Of a stretch of DNA of 34,641 nucleotides, positions 7,053 to 16,101 are shown in pieces; within the stretch, counting starts at the first letter, position 1; every line of letters begins with the position of its first letter. The DNA comes from Chersky-840 sp035532735 (lineage in GTDB: Bacteria > Actinomycetota > Acidimicrobiia > Acidimicrobiales > UBA8190): the NCBI GenBank assembly GCA_035532735.1, contig DATKQM010000021.1, forward strand, positions 1-34,641, given 5' to 3'. The notes under the pieces are model-generated. The model was not told where the DNA came from. It did no database searches and saw nothing but the letters and a program-made list of their open reading frames with translations. The translations under genes were made by a program, and so were the position numbers.

Positions 7053-7565
7053 ATGACAACGATCTTCGGGGCCCACGGCGAGCCGGAGGGCGACGGCACG
7101 GATCGGCGCAACCTGCTCGTCGTGTTCCATTCACGGACGGGATCCACCCAGGTATTGTGCGACGCGGCCATGACGGCGGCAACGTCGGCCGCCGGAGACG
7201 AGGTGACGATCCGAGTGCTCGGTGCATTCGAGGCCGGGCCCGACGATGTTCTGTGGGCCCACGGCGTCCTGCTGATCACACCGGCGAACTTCGGGTACAT
7301 GTCGGGGGCCCTGAAGGACTTCTTCGAGCGGGTGTACCACCCGTGTCTGGAGCGAACGGCGGGGCTCCCCTATGCCTTGATGGTGAAGGGTGACACCGAC
7401 GTCGAGGGTGCGCTGTCCAGTGTCGAGCGGATCGCCACGGGGCTCCGGTGGCGCCGGGTGCTCGAGCCCGTGACGGTCGTGGGCGAGATCGGCCCGGCCG
7501 ACGTGGAGCGGGTTCGCGAGCAGGCGGCGACGCTGGCGGCGGGGATCGGCGCCGGGATCTTCTGA
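7053..7565 (+). CDS. Flavodoxin-like NAD(P)H-dependent oxidoreductase
   Basis: A 170-aa protein with the flavodoxin fold. The FMN phosphate loop is visible in LLVVFHSRTGSTQVL (residues about 23-37). The second loop is in LLITPANFGYMSGALKDFFERVYH, the usual PxNYG..S..LK.F.DR pattern of the NAD(P)H:quinone/FMN reductase group. It should be a soluble FMN-binding redox protein; partner and substrate are unknown. The ATG at 7053 is preceded by GGAGAAG at 7038-7044 with 8 nt spacing, one of the few clear Shine-Dalgarno starts in the window. This suggests it is cotranscribed with the preceding exported gene. It ends 49 bp before the convergent Gfo/Idh/MocA gene. Confidence 0.85.
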   Translation: MTTIFGAHGEPEGDGTDRRNLLVVFHSRTGSTQVLCDAAMTAATSAAGDEVTIRVLGAFEAGPDDVLWAHGVLLITPANFGYMSGALKDFFERVYHPCLERTAGLPYALMVKGDTDVEGALSSVERIATGLRWRRVLEPVTVVGEIGPADVERVREQAATLAAGIGAGIF

Positions 7566-7613
7566 CGAGGACACGGTCGGGCCGAGGGTGCAGAGTTCGC
7601 GTCGACGCCGTCG

Positions 7614-8603
7614 TCAGGTCGTCGGAGACCGGGCCTCGAGCCCCGCGGCGCGGTAGACGGCGTCGATCACCTCCATGTTGGCGATGGCGTCAGCCGTACC
7701 GGTGATGGGCGCCTCTCCCCCGGCCACGGCCCGGCAGAACGCCTCGAGCTGGAAAACGTAGGTGGGGCGACGGCTCAGGTGCTCCACCGTTCGACTGCCG
7801 CGGCGCCGCAGCACGAGGCGGTGATAGATATTCGGCCCGACCGGGTTGAAGACGCGCAGCTCGCCGGCGACGCCGGTGACACGGAACGAGACGTGGAGCA
7901 GCCGGCGCGACCACATCGAGCACGTGATCCGGGCCGTGGTGCCCTGGTCGAAGCGAAGCTCGGCCTCCATGGCGCGGTCCACGCCGGGGGATCGGAGCTT
8001 GGCGTGGGCCGAGACGACTTCGGGCTCGGTCCCGGCCAGGTGCCGGGCCATGTGGATGGCGTAGCACCCGGCGTCCATGGCGGCCCCGCCCGCGAGCTCG
8101 AGGTTGTAGCGGATGTCGCTGAATCGCGGCAGAGGGAAGCACAGCCACGTCTCGATGCGCTGCACGGTTCCCACAGCACCCTCGTCGAGCAGCTGCCGTG
8201 CTCGGAGGAATACCGGGTGGTAGCGGTAATGGAAGGCCTCCATCACGACGACGCCGGCCGGTACCGCCGCGGCCACGGCGCGAGCTTCCGACGCGTTGGC
8301 CGTGAAGGGCTTCTCGCACAGCACGTGCTTGCCGGCGCCAAGCGCGGCCATGGTCCATCGACCGTGCAGGCCGTTGGGCAGCGGGTTGTACACGGCGTCG
8401 ATGTCGGGGTCGGTGACGAGCTCGTCGTAGGAGCTGACCACGCGTGGCACGCCGTGCTTGGCGGCGAACTCCGTGGCCCGGTCGCGGTCACGGGCTGCCA
8501 CCGCGACGACCTCGGCATCGGCGACGTGCCGGGCGGGTCGTATGACCGCAGTCGGCGCGATCCTCGCCGCGCCCAGCACACCGATGCGGATGGGCGGCAT
8601 CAC
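7614..8603 (-). CDS. Gfo/Idh/MocA family NAD(P)-dependent oxidoreductase
   Basis: The 329-aa product is a typical Gfo/Idh/MocA dehydrogenase. It has an N-terminal Rossmann fold (IRIGVLGAARIAP), the conserved YNPLPNGLHGRWTMAAL segment, and the catalytic EKP motif in HVLCEKPFTANASEA. The C-terminal alpha/beta domain contains MEAFHYRYHPVF and AGGAAMDAGCYAIHMARHL, with the family's conserved Asp and His. The family oxidises or reduces sugars, inositols and related compounds; the substrate is not evident here. The GTG at 8603 is followed at once by an ATG at 8600, either of which could be used. It begins 6 nt after the stop of the small unknown gene upstream, so the two are an operon. Confidence 0.9.
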   Translation of the reverse strand: MMPPIRIGVLGAARIAPTAVIRPARHVADAEVVAVAARDRDRATEFAAKHGVPRVVSSYDELVTDPDIDAVYNPLPNGLHGRWTMAALGAGKHVLCEKPFTANASEARAVAAAVPAGVVVMEAFHYRYHPVFLRARQLLDEGAVGTVQRIETWLCFPLPRFSDIRYNLELAGGAAMDAGCYAIHMARHLAGTEPEVVSAHAKLRSPGVDRAMEAELRFDQGTTARITCSMWSRRLLHVSFRVTGVAGELRVFNPVGPNIYHRLVLRRRGSRTVEHLSRRPTYVFQLEAFCRAVAGGEAPITGTADAIANMEVIDAVYRAAGLEARSPTT

Positions 8604-8609
8604 CGCAGG

Positions 8610-9110
8610 CTACAGCGGGCCCGGTCCAGCGGGCAGGTGGACCTCGGCCTGCCAGTCCCCCGTGAGGCGCACCGCACTCAGGACCATCCCGGCTTCGAGG
8701 ATCCACGTCAGGACCTCCTCGTGGTCCGCTTCGGGCGCGGGGGCGACCACCAGGCCGCGCCGGGGGTGGTCTTGCACGAGCCGCCAACCGTCGGGAAGGC
8801 CCAGTCCTGACGTGGCCAGGCGGCCGAGGACCCTGGCCCCGGCGGCATGCTGGATGCCGATCGAGTCCGGTTGCACGCCTTGGCGTGTCACCTTCCCCGC
8901 CACCCAGGTGCACACGGGCACGTCGTGGACGGGTCCCGCCAGCAGCAGCGTCGTCAACCCACCTCGAGGAGGTGGCTCGTCCTCGGGACGGACCTGGGGA
9001 TAGAGGTTGATCCAACCGTCATGGACGGCGGCGAGCTCGTGCATGGCTTCGATCACGGCAGATCCGTCCTCGACGCGGAACTCGATGAGCCGGGTCGGTC
9101 TTCTTCCCAC
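8610..9110 (-). CDS. Conserved-looking hypothetical protein, 166 aa
   Basis: I do not recognise a family. The protein is soluble, with no signal peptide or membrane segment. It begins RPTRLIEFRVEDGSAV, runs through EAMHELAAVHDGWINLYPQV and a Pro-rich loop RPEDEPPPRG, then TTLLLAGPVHDVPVCTWVAG, and ends with alternating strands and helices. Good codon bias and tight packing (6 nt before the oxidoreductase, 27 nt after the nitroreductase-family gene) support it as a real gene in one operon with them. The GTG at 9110 is the first in-frame start. Function is unknown; the redox neighbours hint at small-molecule metabolism. Confidence 0.72.
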   Translation of the reverse strand: MGRRPTRLIEFRVEDGSAVIEAMHELAAVHDGWINLYPQVRPEDEPPPRGGLTTLLLAGPVHDVPVCTWVAGKVTRQGVQPDSIGIQHAAGARVLGRLATSGLGLPDGWRLVQDHPRRGLVVAPAPEADHEEVLTWILEAGMVLSAVRLTGDWQAEVHLPAGPGPL

Positions 9111-9137
9111 GGCGACTGCTCTTGGACGGTGTCCGGA

Positions 9138-9833
9138 TCAGGCCGGCCCGCGCAGCGCGGGCCCGTCGAAGCGGTCGACCGTGGTGAAGTCTTCGACGGC
9201 GCGACGTGTGAGCTTTCGTGGCTCGGACACGGGGTGGCCCAGGGCCACCAGCGCGGCGACGGCCATGTGGTCGGGTATGTCGAACGCGGCCCGGACCTCA
9301 GTCTCGCGTCGCACCACCATCGTGGTCATCACGCCGGCCAGCCCTTCGGCCCGAGCCGCGAGCAGCAGGCTCCACACGAACGGGTAGACCGATGCCCCGC
9401 CCACGATGGTGTAGTGGTCCAGGCCGCGGTCAACCGTCGCCAGTTGGCGCAGGTCGGCAAGGACGAGGATGAGGAGGGGGACCTCGTCGAGATGCTCTGC
9501 GAACCCGCCAGGGCCCGCCGCCGCGGCCGCGGCCACCGCCCCGGCGGTCTCGATGGCCCGACCTTCGGCCTCGAGGTCGGTGATCGGAGCCCAGGGCACC
9601 AGCCCGCCGGCGCTCTGGGCCAGGTACTCGTACCAGCCCGGGAGATAGAGGTCGCGCAGGGTGGTCTTGGCATCGGGCTCGCGCACGACGATGGCGCGCC
9701 ACGCTTGGCGGTTCCCGCCGTTGGGGGCGAACCGGGCCGTGTCGAGCAGGCGGTAGACGACATCGTCGCCTACAGGTTCGGGCAGAAAGTCGCGCACGGC
9801 CCCGGTCGTGCGCAGCACATGGGTGATCTCCAT
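9138..9833 (-). CDS. Nitroreductase-family flavoprotein
   Basis: A 231-aa member of the FMN-dependent nitroreductase family. The N-terminal FMN-binding signature is RFAPNGGNRQAWRAIVV (residues about 34-50), and the GLAGVMTTMVV and ALVALGHPVSEP segments near the C-terminus match the second FMN-contacting region. These enzymes reduce nitro groups, quinones or flavins with NAD(P)H; some act as dehalogenases or ring-closing enzymes, so the substrate is open. The ATG at 9833 lies 8 nt after a TACCGT -10 box (9847-9842), indicating a leaderless message. It heads a three-gene operon with the hypothetical protein and the Gfo/Idh/MocA enzyme. The hairpin after the upstream MFS gene overlaps its promoter. 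Confidence 0.88.
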   Translation of the reverse strand: MEITHVLRTTGAVRDFLPEPVGDDVVYRLLDTARFAPNGGNRQAWRAIVVREPDAKTTLRDLYLPGWYEYLAQSAGGLVPWAPITDLEAEGRAIETAGAVAAAAAAGPGGFAEHLDEVPLLILVLADLRQLATVDRGLDHYTIVGGASVYPFVWSLLLAARAEGLAGVMTTMVVRRETEVRAAFDIPDHMAVAALVALGHPVSEPRKLTRRAVEDFTTVDRFDGPALRGPA

Positions 9834-9839
9834 CAGGCC

Positions 9840-9863
9840 CGACGGTAGCCCTCCGGGCCGTCG
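9840..9863 (-). terminator. Hairpin after MFS gene, overlapping the nitroreductase promoter
   Basis: CGACGG (9863-9858) and CCGTCG (9845-9840) on the minus strand form a perfect 6-bp stem with a 12-nt loop, beginning at the base after the TAG stop of the MFS gene. The -10 box TACCGT (9847-9842) of the nitroreductase-family gene straddles loop and distal arm. Termination without a U-tract is a prediction; the -10 placement 8 nt before the ATG is directly visible. Confidence 0.45.
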
Positions 9864-11138
9864 CTACGCGACGTCGGGCCACAATTCCTCGGGCTCACGA
9901 CCCCTGGTCTCGGGGAGCAGGGCGAACAACCCGGTGGCGAGGACGACGGGGAGGAAGGTGACCTCGGCGCCCACTGCGAAGCGGTTGCCGACATCCGCGA
10001 TGGCGCCGAAGGCCAGGATCCCGACCACGGCACCGGCCACACTGGCGGCCACGAGCCATCCCGCCACCGAGGCCCGAATCGACGTCGGAAAGAGCTCGTT
10101 GGCGATCGCACCGGCGGCAGGGGCGAGCGTTGAGGCGCTGAGCACAGCGATCTCGTAGCCGACGAGCAACGCGGTGCGCGAGCCGCTGTAGGTGAGGATT
10201 CCGGTGAGAGCCATGGCCGTCATGGCGCATGCGCCCGTCGGTCGGCGCCCGACGCGATCGGCAAGAACGCGCCCCAGGAGCAGTCCCGACAGCCCGAACA
10301 CCGATGCCACGGTCACCATCGCCGCGGTCTCGTCGCCCGAGATCTTGAGCACGTTCTGGGCGTAGACGAAGATAAAGCTGTTAGCAGGACCGGTGACCAC
10401 CGCCACTGCGAAGGCAATGGATGCCACCGTAAGCAGGCGCCACCGGTATTGCGGTCCCACCGCGCCCAAGACGGGCACAGCGTGCGCGCTGGCTGCGGCC
10501 GCCAGGGCGAAGCGGCGGGGCTCGACCAGCCAGCGCCGGATGAAGAAGATCGCCACCAAGGGGATGACCGCCAGCGCGAACAGCCCCCGGAAGCCGAGCG
10601 CGGCCTTCCAGACCCCGTGGATCACCGCCGTCAGTCCCGAGCCCACGCCGTAGCCCGCCGCGATGAGCGCGATCGCCTTGGCCCGGTCCGAGGTGCCGGT
10701 CTCCTCCGCCGCGGTGACCTGAGCGATGGCGTTGGTGGCACTGAGCAGTGGGCGTCCCAGAGCGAAGATGACCACGAACCACCAGTACCCCGGGCTGATG
10801 GAGGCGAGCACCGTGAACGCCAACCCGAGCGCGCACGTCACGATCAGCATCGATCGCCGGCCGACACGGTCGGCCAGCCCCGAGAGGGGCAACCCGCCCA
10901 CAGAGGCGAGACGGAGGACGGCCAGCCCCACACCGAGCTCGGTACCCGACAGACCGGCCTGGTCGGCGAGGGAGGACCCGTGCACGACCCTTCCGAAGTG
11001 CGCGGCCACATCACCCAACGCCGCCACGGCACCGAACTGCCCGAATCCCGAAGCCAGGGCCATGAGCGCCACGGCAAACACGGCCGGATCCGTCCATGAG
11101 CGCAGTCTCAGGTCGTGGACAGGCCCATCCGTGGTCAC
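9864..11138 (-). CDS. MFS transporter (sugar/metabolite-porter-like)
   Basis: A 424-aa integral membrane protein with about 12 hydrophobic segments. The two MFS signature loops are present in the expected positions: GLADRVGRRSM between helices 2 and 3 and RVLADRVGRRPTG between helices 8 and 9. The C-terminus ends PETRGREPEEL, the motif typical of the sugar-porter and metabolite:proton symporter groups. The substrate cannot be read from sequence. The GTG at 11138 is used because the first helix follows about 15 residues later; no good ribosome-binding site is visible. It is divergent from the AftD-like gene. A hairpin follows its stop codon. Confidence 0.88.
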   Translation of the reverse strand: MTTDGPVHDLRLRSWTDPAVFAVALMALASGFGQFGAVAALGDVAAHFGRVVHGSSLADQAGLSGTELGVGLAVLRLASVGGLPLSGLADRVGRRSMLIVTCALGLAFTVLASISPGYWWFVVIFALGRPLLSATNAIAQVTAAEETGTSDRAKAIALIAAGYGVGSGLTAVIHGVWKAALGFRGLFALAVIPLVAIFFIRRWLVEPRRFALAAAASAHAVPVLGAVGPQYRWRLLTVASIAFAVAVVTGPANSFIFVYAQNVLKISGDETAAMVTVASVFGLSGLLLGRVLADRVGRRPTGACAMTAMALTGILTYSGSRTALLVGYEIAVLSASTLAPAAGAIANELFPTSIRASVAGWLVAASVAGAVVGILAFGAIADVGNRFAVGAEVTFLPVVLATGLFALLPETRGREPEELWPDVA

Positions 11139-11423
11139 TGGACCGATGCTTCGGAGAGCGATGGTTCGACCACGCGACGATTCCCGGGCCCCGTGTTCGG
11201 CGTGGAGGACACACCCTGGACCGCTACCCTCATCGTCTCGTTCGCTCTCCCACCGGTGGGCCCGATGCGGTCCGTTCTACTCGCCCGTCTCATCAGGGGT
11301 GAGGACACCTCGGGGAGCGACCGGTGGACCTGTCAGGCAATCTCGTCCGCACACCTCGTAGGCTGCGGCCGCCACCGAGGCTCGGGCAGTTCGCGTCCTC
11401 GGTGCCCGACCCGACGTTGTGCT
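11139..11423. other. Divergent intergenic region between MFS and aftD-like genes
   Basis: These 285 bp separate two divergent genes. TACCCT (around 11223) and TAGGCT (around 11359) could be -10 boxes for the plus-strand gene, but neither is at leaderless distance and no convincing -35 partner is seen. An ATG at 11265 is in frame with the AftD-like protein but would add a stretch unlike the family N-terminus. I see no RNA gene or strong palindrome here. Confidence 0.4.
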
Positions 11424-14400
11424 GTGACCCGAACCCCTGCGCCCATCCACGAGCACCCGCCCCGGGCACGAGGTCGCGTCGCGGCCGCGTGGTTGCAACA
11501 CCTCATCCTCGCCGCGGTGGTGTACGTCCCACTGTTACGGACCGCACCAGGCCGGGTGGAAGACGACTCCAAGCAGTACCTCTACATCGACCCCACGCGT
11601 TTCATGCACCAGGTGGCATCGATGTGGGACCCGGACGTGGCCATGGGGACCGTCAGCCATCAATTCATCGGCTATCTGCTCCCGATGGGGCCGTACTACG
11701 CGCTGATGGAGGTCCTCGGCGTGCCCACGTGGGTGGCGCAGAGACTGTGGACGGGGAGCCTGCTCTTCCTGGCCGGGGCGGGCGTCTTGTTCCTCTTGCG
11801 CACCCTGTCGCCCGACACCGGCCGGGCCGGTGCGGGGTCGCTCGACACGGCGACGATCGGCGGCGTGGGGTCCATGGTGGGGGCGCTCGCATACATGCTC
11901 TCGCCCTATGTGCTGCAGAACGAGGCTCGCCAGTCCGCACTCCTGTTGCCGTGGGTGGGCCTGCCGTGGATGATCGGTCTCACGGCGCGGGCGCTGCGCC
12001 AGGGCGGATGGCGATACCCGGCGCTGTTCGCGCTCGTTGTGGCGCTGGTGGGCAGCACCAATGCCGTGGCGCTGATTCTGGTGGGTGTCGGGCCCGTGTT
12101 GTGGGTGGTGTGGGAGCTCATCGCCGGCCGCGTGCGGTGGGGCCGAGCCCTCGCCACCTCGCTGAAGATCGCTGTTCTCGGGCTGGCGGTGTCGCTGTGG
12201 TGGGGCGCGGGGTTGGTGGTCGAGGGCCAGTACGGCATGGACATCCTGCGTTACACCGAGTCGATCCCCACCGTGGCGCGTACCACCCTCGCGTCCGAGA
12301 CGCTGCGGGGGCTCGGGTATTGGTTCTCCTACGGGGTGGACAAATTGGGCCTCTACCTGCCCATGGCGGGGCCCTATATGACGTCGACGTGGTTGTTGGT
12401 GGTGAGCTTCGCCGTTCCGGCCACCGCGTTCTTGGCCGCGTTCGTGGTCCGCTGGCGCGAGCGCACCTTCTTCGTCGTCCTCATCGTGTTCGGCACGATC
12501 TTGTCGGTCGGCGCGCACCCGTTGTCGCACCCTTCCCCGCTCGGGGGCCTCGTGAAGGCGGCCGCCACCGGTTCGACGGTGGGATTGGCTTTGCGCAGCA
12601 CCAATCGCGCCACGCCCCTGGTGGTCCTCGGTGTCGCCGTGCTCCTCGGGGCTGGCGTCGCCGCCCTCTTGCGGCGGTGGAAGGTCGTCGGGATGATCGC
12701 CGCGGTGGCGACAACCGGGCTGGTGGCCGCCGACCTGCCCGCCCTGTGGACAGGTCAGTTCGTGGCCGCCAACCTCACGCGGCCCGAGCAGATCCCGTCG
12801 TACTGGAGCCGGGCGGCGACCTATCTCGACGGCCAGCCCGGCGCGGAGCAGACGCGCGTGCTCACCGAGCCGGGCATCGACTTCTCCACCTACCGGTGGG
12901 GAACCACGCTGGATCCCGTGCTCCCCGGCCTCATGACGCGGACCGACGTCGAACGAGGTCTCGTTCCCTACGGGTCGCCGGGTTCGGCGAATCTCCTCGA
13001 GAGGCTCGATAACAGCGTGCAGGACGACACCTTCGACCCCGCCGCGCTGGCGCCGCTGCTCCGCGTCATGAGCGTCGGGGATCTGGTCTTGCAGTCGGAC
13101 CTCGCCTACGAGCACTACAACTCACCTCGTCCCCGCGCCCTGTGGGAGAAGCTCGACCCGCCCCCGCCCGGGCTCGGGGACCCGGTGGGTTTCGGGAATC
13201 GCAGCGTCACCGCGGCGGCACCGGTGAAGTACCCGTTGATCGACGAGACCGAGCTCGGGCTCCCCCACGGTGCCCCGTATCCGCAGCCCGTGTCGGTGTT
13301 CTCCGTGGCAGGCGCACGGCCCATCCTGCGCACCGAGGGGGCCAAGGAACCGATCCTCCTCGACGGCGACGGCGCCGGGTTGATCGCGGCCGCGGGCGCG
13401 GGCCTGCTCGACGGCCAGGCGACGGTGTTCTACTCGCCGTCGTTCGCGTCGGATCCCTCGGCGCTCCAGCGTGAGCTGGCGTCGGGCGCGGACTTGGTCG
13501 TGACCGACACGAACCGACGTCAGGCCGAACAGTTCGGGACGGTGGGTGCCAACTTCGGCTACACCGAGACCGCGGGCGAGAAGCCACTCGTGCCCGACGT
13601 CCGTGACGCGCCGTTGCCGCTGTTCCCGGCCTCGGCGGGCGACGCCACCAAGACCGTCGCCGAGCCGTTGGGTGTGAAGAGCGTGCAAGCGAGCAGCTAC
13701 GGCAACCCGATCACCTACGTGCCCGAGGATCGCCCCGATCAGGCCCTCGACGGCGACCTGCGCACCACGTGGACCGTGGGTGCCTTCGACAATCCGGTGG
13801 GCCAGTACCTGCGGGTCACGCTGAACCACCCACTCACCACCGACCACGTCAATCTCGTCCAGCCTCTGTACGGGGCGCCCGACCGTTGGATCACCCGCGC
13901 CACGTTGCGCTTCGACGGGGGTCATCCGCTCACGGTGAGGCTCGGGCCGGCGTCACGCACCTCGACCGGGCAGACCGTGGCCTTCCCGACCCACACCTTC
14001 ACGACGCTGCAGATCACGGTGGACCGCACCAACAAGGGCATCCAGCGGTCCTACGACGGAGAGTCCGGTGTCGGGTTCGCCGAGGTACGTCTCACCGGAC
14101 AACAGGTCGACGAGGTACTGCGCATGCCCCAGGACCTCCTCGACGCGGCGGGCGCCTCCTCGGCGGCGCACCGGCTCACCCTCGACATGACGAGAGAGAC
14201 CGCCGCGCCCGTGCCGCCCGCGACAGACCCCGAAGTCGATCTCGCCCGGACCTTCACGCTCCCCACGGCGCGCAGCTTCTCGGTGAGTGGCACCGCCGAG
14301 GTATCCGCGCTGGTGCCCGACGACGTCCTCGACCAACTCCTCGGCACCACGGTGCCAGGGATCAGAGCCGCCTACTCCTCGGGCCGGTTGCCCGGTGACG

Positions 14401-16064
14401 TCAACGACCGGACGTCATCGACCCTCGACGGCAACCTCGCCACGGTGTGGAGCCCCGGACTCGGCCCCCAGGCGGGGAGCTGGCTCGAGTACGACCTCGT
14501 CAAGCCGCTCACCTTCGACCATCTGTCCATGGCCATAGTGACCGACGGTCGGCACTCGGTACCGACGTCGGTCACGGTCAGCGCCGGCGGCCAGAGCCGT
14601 ACGGTGGCGCTGCCGTCGTTGACGGACAAGCCTCAGCCGTGGACGACCCAGGCCGTGACGGTGGGGTTCCCCGCGCTCACCGGCGCCAACGTGCGAGTCA
14701 CCTTCAATGCCGTTCGACCCGTGTCCGATCTGAACTACTACGCAGACAGCCAGGTGGCCCTGCCGGTGGGGATCGCCGAGGTGGACATCCCCGGCATGCC
14801 CCGGGCGGTGCCGGGCCCGACGCAGCTGCCCGCCCCGTGTCGCAGCGACCTCTTGTCGGTCGACGGGGCGCCGGTCCCGGTGAGCATCACGGGGACCACG
14901 GCGTCCGCCGAGGCGCTCGGGCGACTCGAGCTGCGGGGCTGTGGCTCGGCTGCCAACGGGATCGCTCTCGGGGCGGGGCCCCACGAGGTCCAGACCGCTC
15001 CGGGCTTCGCGCCGGGTGCGGACATCGAGATCGACAGCCTCGTGCTGGACTCGGCACCGGGCGGGGGGGCACTGCCCACCACACCCTCGGGGCGGGCCCA
15101 GCCGACGGAATCGAGCCCGGCGCCGGCGTTACGGGTGATCCACTCCTCGACCACGTCGGCCCAGGTGGTCGTCCACGATCCGACGAGCCCGTTCTGGGTG
15201 GTGCTGGGCGAGAGCACCAACGCGGGCTGGCACGCCACGACGGGCTCGGGGGTCGACCTCGGGGCGCCGGCACTGATCGACGGCTACGCCAATGGGTGGC
15301 TGGTCAGGCCGACCGCGCCCGGTCATGACATGGTCATCACGCTGCAGTGGACTCCGCAGCGGCTGGTGTGGGGTGCCTTCGTGGTGTCGGGCGTGACGAT
15401 CGCCCTGTGCCTGGTCCTGGGGTGCTGGCCCCGGAGACGACGTCGACGTCGTGGGCAGCGGGGCCCCGACGCCGTCACGGTGCCGGCGGGCCCCTCGGGC
15501 CCGGACCGACAGGTGCGTCGGCTGGCTGTCATGTCGCTGGGACAGGCGCCGCCGACCGAACCGCTGCAGCCGCTCGACGAGGATGACGCCGCGCCGCTCC
15601 TCGGCTCACCGCTGCGCTCGTCGGGCCCACGACCGCGCCCGGTCGCCATGATCGTGGTCCCCCTCGTGGTCGGCGGCGTGAGCTCGGCGGTCATCTCGCC
15701 CGCGGCGGGCCTCCCCGTGGCGCTGGCCGCCCTCCTGGCCTTGGTGGCCGGGTACGGGAGGACCGTCCTGGCGCTCGGCGCGGTGGGTCTGCTGGTCGCC
15801 GTCGACAAGATGGTGAGCTCAGGCCAGAGCACGTTCCACTACATGGCGGAGTTCGGCTGGCCGACCCACTTCGAAACGGCGGGCACCTTGGCCTGGTTCG
15901 CCGTCGTCGCGCTCGGTGCCGACGCGGTGGTCCAGGAGGTGCGCGACCGGCGCTCCCGACGTGTGACTCGGCGCGGTGACCCACCACCGCCACCACCCCC
16001 GGGTGCCGCGGCGCCCCGAGCTCGGCGCCGACGACCACGCGGCAAGCACGTTCGCAGCGTCTGA
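11424..16064 (+). CDS. aftD: AftD-like alpha-(1->3)-arabinofuranosyltransferase (DUF3367 family)
   Basis: The 1546-aa product matches the architecture of mycobacterial AftD, a GT-C enzyme that adds arabinofuranose to cell-wall arabinan from a lipid-linked donor at the periplasmic face. After the first helix comes an acidic loop EDDSKQYLYIDP (about residues 46-57) where the family has its catalytic Asp. The FIGYLLPMGPYYAL and GVPTWVAQRLW segments follow, conserved with Rv0236c, then some ten further helices to about residue 450. The periplasmic part carries two discoidin-like (F5/8 type C) carbohydrate-binding modules at about residues 751-892 (DQALDGDLRTTW) and 980-1125 (SSTLDGNLATVW). A last helix group covers 1310-1465. 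The GTG at 11424 is chosen by N-terminal agreement with AftD. Acceptor and true sugar are inferred. Confidence 0.88.
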   Translation: MTRTPAPIHEHPPRARGRVAAAWLQHLILAAVVYVPLLRTAPGRVEDDSKQYLYIDPTRFMHQVASMWDPDVAMGTVSHQFIGYLLPMGPYYALMEVLGVPTWVAQRLWTGSLLFLAGAGVLFLLRTLSPDTGRAGAGSLDTATIGGVGSMVGALAYMLSPYVLQNEARQSALLLPWVGLPWMIGLTARALRQGGWRYPALFALVVALVGSTNAVALILVGVGPVLWVVWELIAGRVRWGRALATSLKIAVLGLAVSLWWGAGLVVEGQYGMDILRYTESIPTVARTTLASETLRGLGYWFSYGVDKLGLYLPMAGPYMTSTWLLVVSFAVPATAFLAAFVVRWRERTFFVVLIVFGTILSVGAHPLSHPSPLGGLVKAAATGSTVGLALRSTNRATPLVVLGVAVLLGAGVAALLRRWKVVGMIAAVATTGLVAADLPALWTGQFVAANLTRPEQIPSYWSRAATYLDGQPGAEQTRVLTEPGIDFSTYRWGTTLDPVLPGLMTRTDVERGLVPYGSPGSANLLERLDNSVQDDTFDPAALAPLLRVMSVGDLVLQSDLAYEHYNSPRPRALWEKLDPPPPGLGDPVGFGNRSVTAAAPVKYPLIDETELGLPHGAPYPQPVSVFSVAGARPILRTEGAKEPILLDGDGAGLIAAAGAGLLDGQATVFYSPSFASDPSALQRELASGADLVVTDTNRRQAEQFGTVGANFGYTETAGEKPLVPDVRDAPLPLFPASAGDATKTVAEPLGVKSVQASSYGNPITYVPEDRPDQALDGDLRTTWTVGAFDNPVGQYLRVTLNHPLTTDHVNLVQPLYGAPDRWITRATLRFDGGHPLTVRLGPASRTSTGQTVAFPTHTFTTLQITVDRTNKGIQRSYDGESGVGFAEVRLTGQQVDEVLRMPQDLLDAAGASSAAHRLTLDMTRETAAPVPPATDPEVDLARTFTLPTARSFSVSGTAEVSALVPDDVLDQLLGTTVPGIRAAYSSGRLPGDVNDRTSSTLDGNLATVWSPGLGPQAGSWLEYDLVKPLTFDHLSMAIVTDGRHSVPTSVTVSAGGQSRTVALPSLTDKPQPWTTQAVTVGFPALTGANVRVTFNAVRPVSDLNYYADSQVALPVGIAEVDIPGMPRAVPGPTQLPAPCRSDLLSVDGAPVPVSITGTTASAEALGRLELRGCGSAANGIALGAGPHEVQTAPGFAPGADIEIDSLVLDSAPGGGALPTTPSGRAQPTESSPAPALRVIHSSTTSAQVVVHDPTSPFWVVLGESTNAGWHATTGSGVDLGAPALIDGYANGWLVRPTAPGHDMVITLQWTPQRLVWGAFVVSGVTIALCLVLGCWPRRRRRRRGQRGPDAVTVPAGPSGPDRQVRRLAVMSLGQAPPTEPLQPLDEDDAAPLLGSPLRSSGPRPRPVAMIVVPLVVGGVSSAVISPAAGLPVALAALLALVAGYGRTVLALGAVGLLVAVDKMVSSGQSTFHYMAEFGWPTHFETAGTLAWFAVVALGADAVVQEVRDRRSRRVTRRGDPPPPPPPGAAAPRARRRRPRGKHVRSV

Positions 16065-16085
16065 CCGCGCCCGGAGGCACCCTGC

Positions 16086-16091
16086 TACGGT
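16086..16091 (+). promoter_or_regulatory. Candidate -10 box of the acyltransferase gene
   Basis: TGCTACGGT contains TACGGT with an extended TGn element. It is 7 nt before a TTG (16099) and 10 nt before the ATG (16102), giving a leaderless or nearly leaderless message. It lies in the 37-nt gap after the aftD-like gene, so the acyltransferase may have its own promoter as well as read-through. Confidence 0.4.
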
Positions 16092-16101
16092 CGAGCGATT
16101 G

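Noticed and set aside
11324..13012. Second plus-strand frame of 562 codons inside the aftD-like gene
   Set aside because: It overlaps the AftD-like frame, which shows family homology throughout; this frame is Arg/Gly/Pro-rich with no domain.
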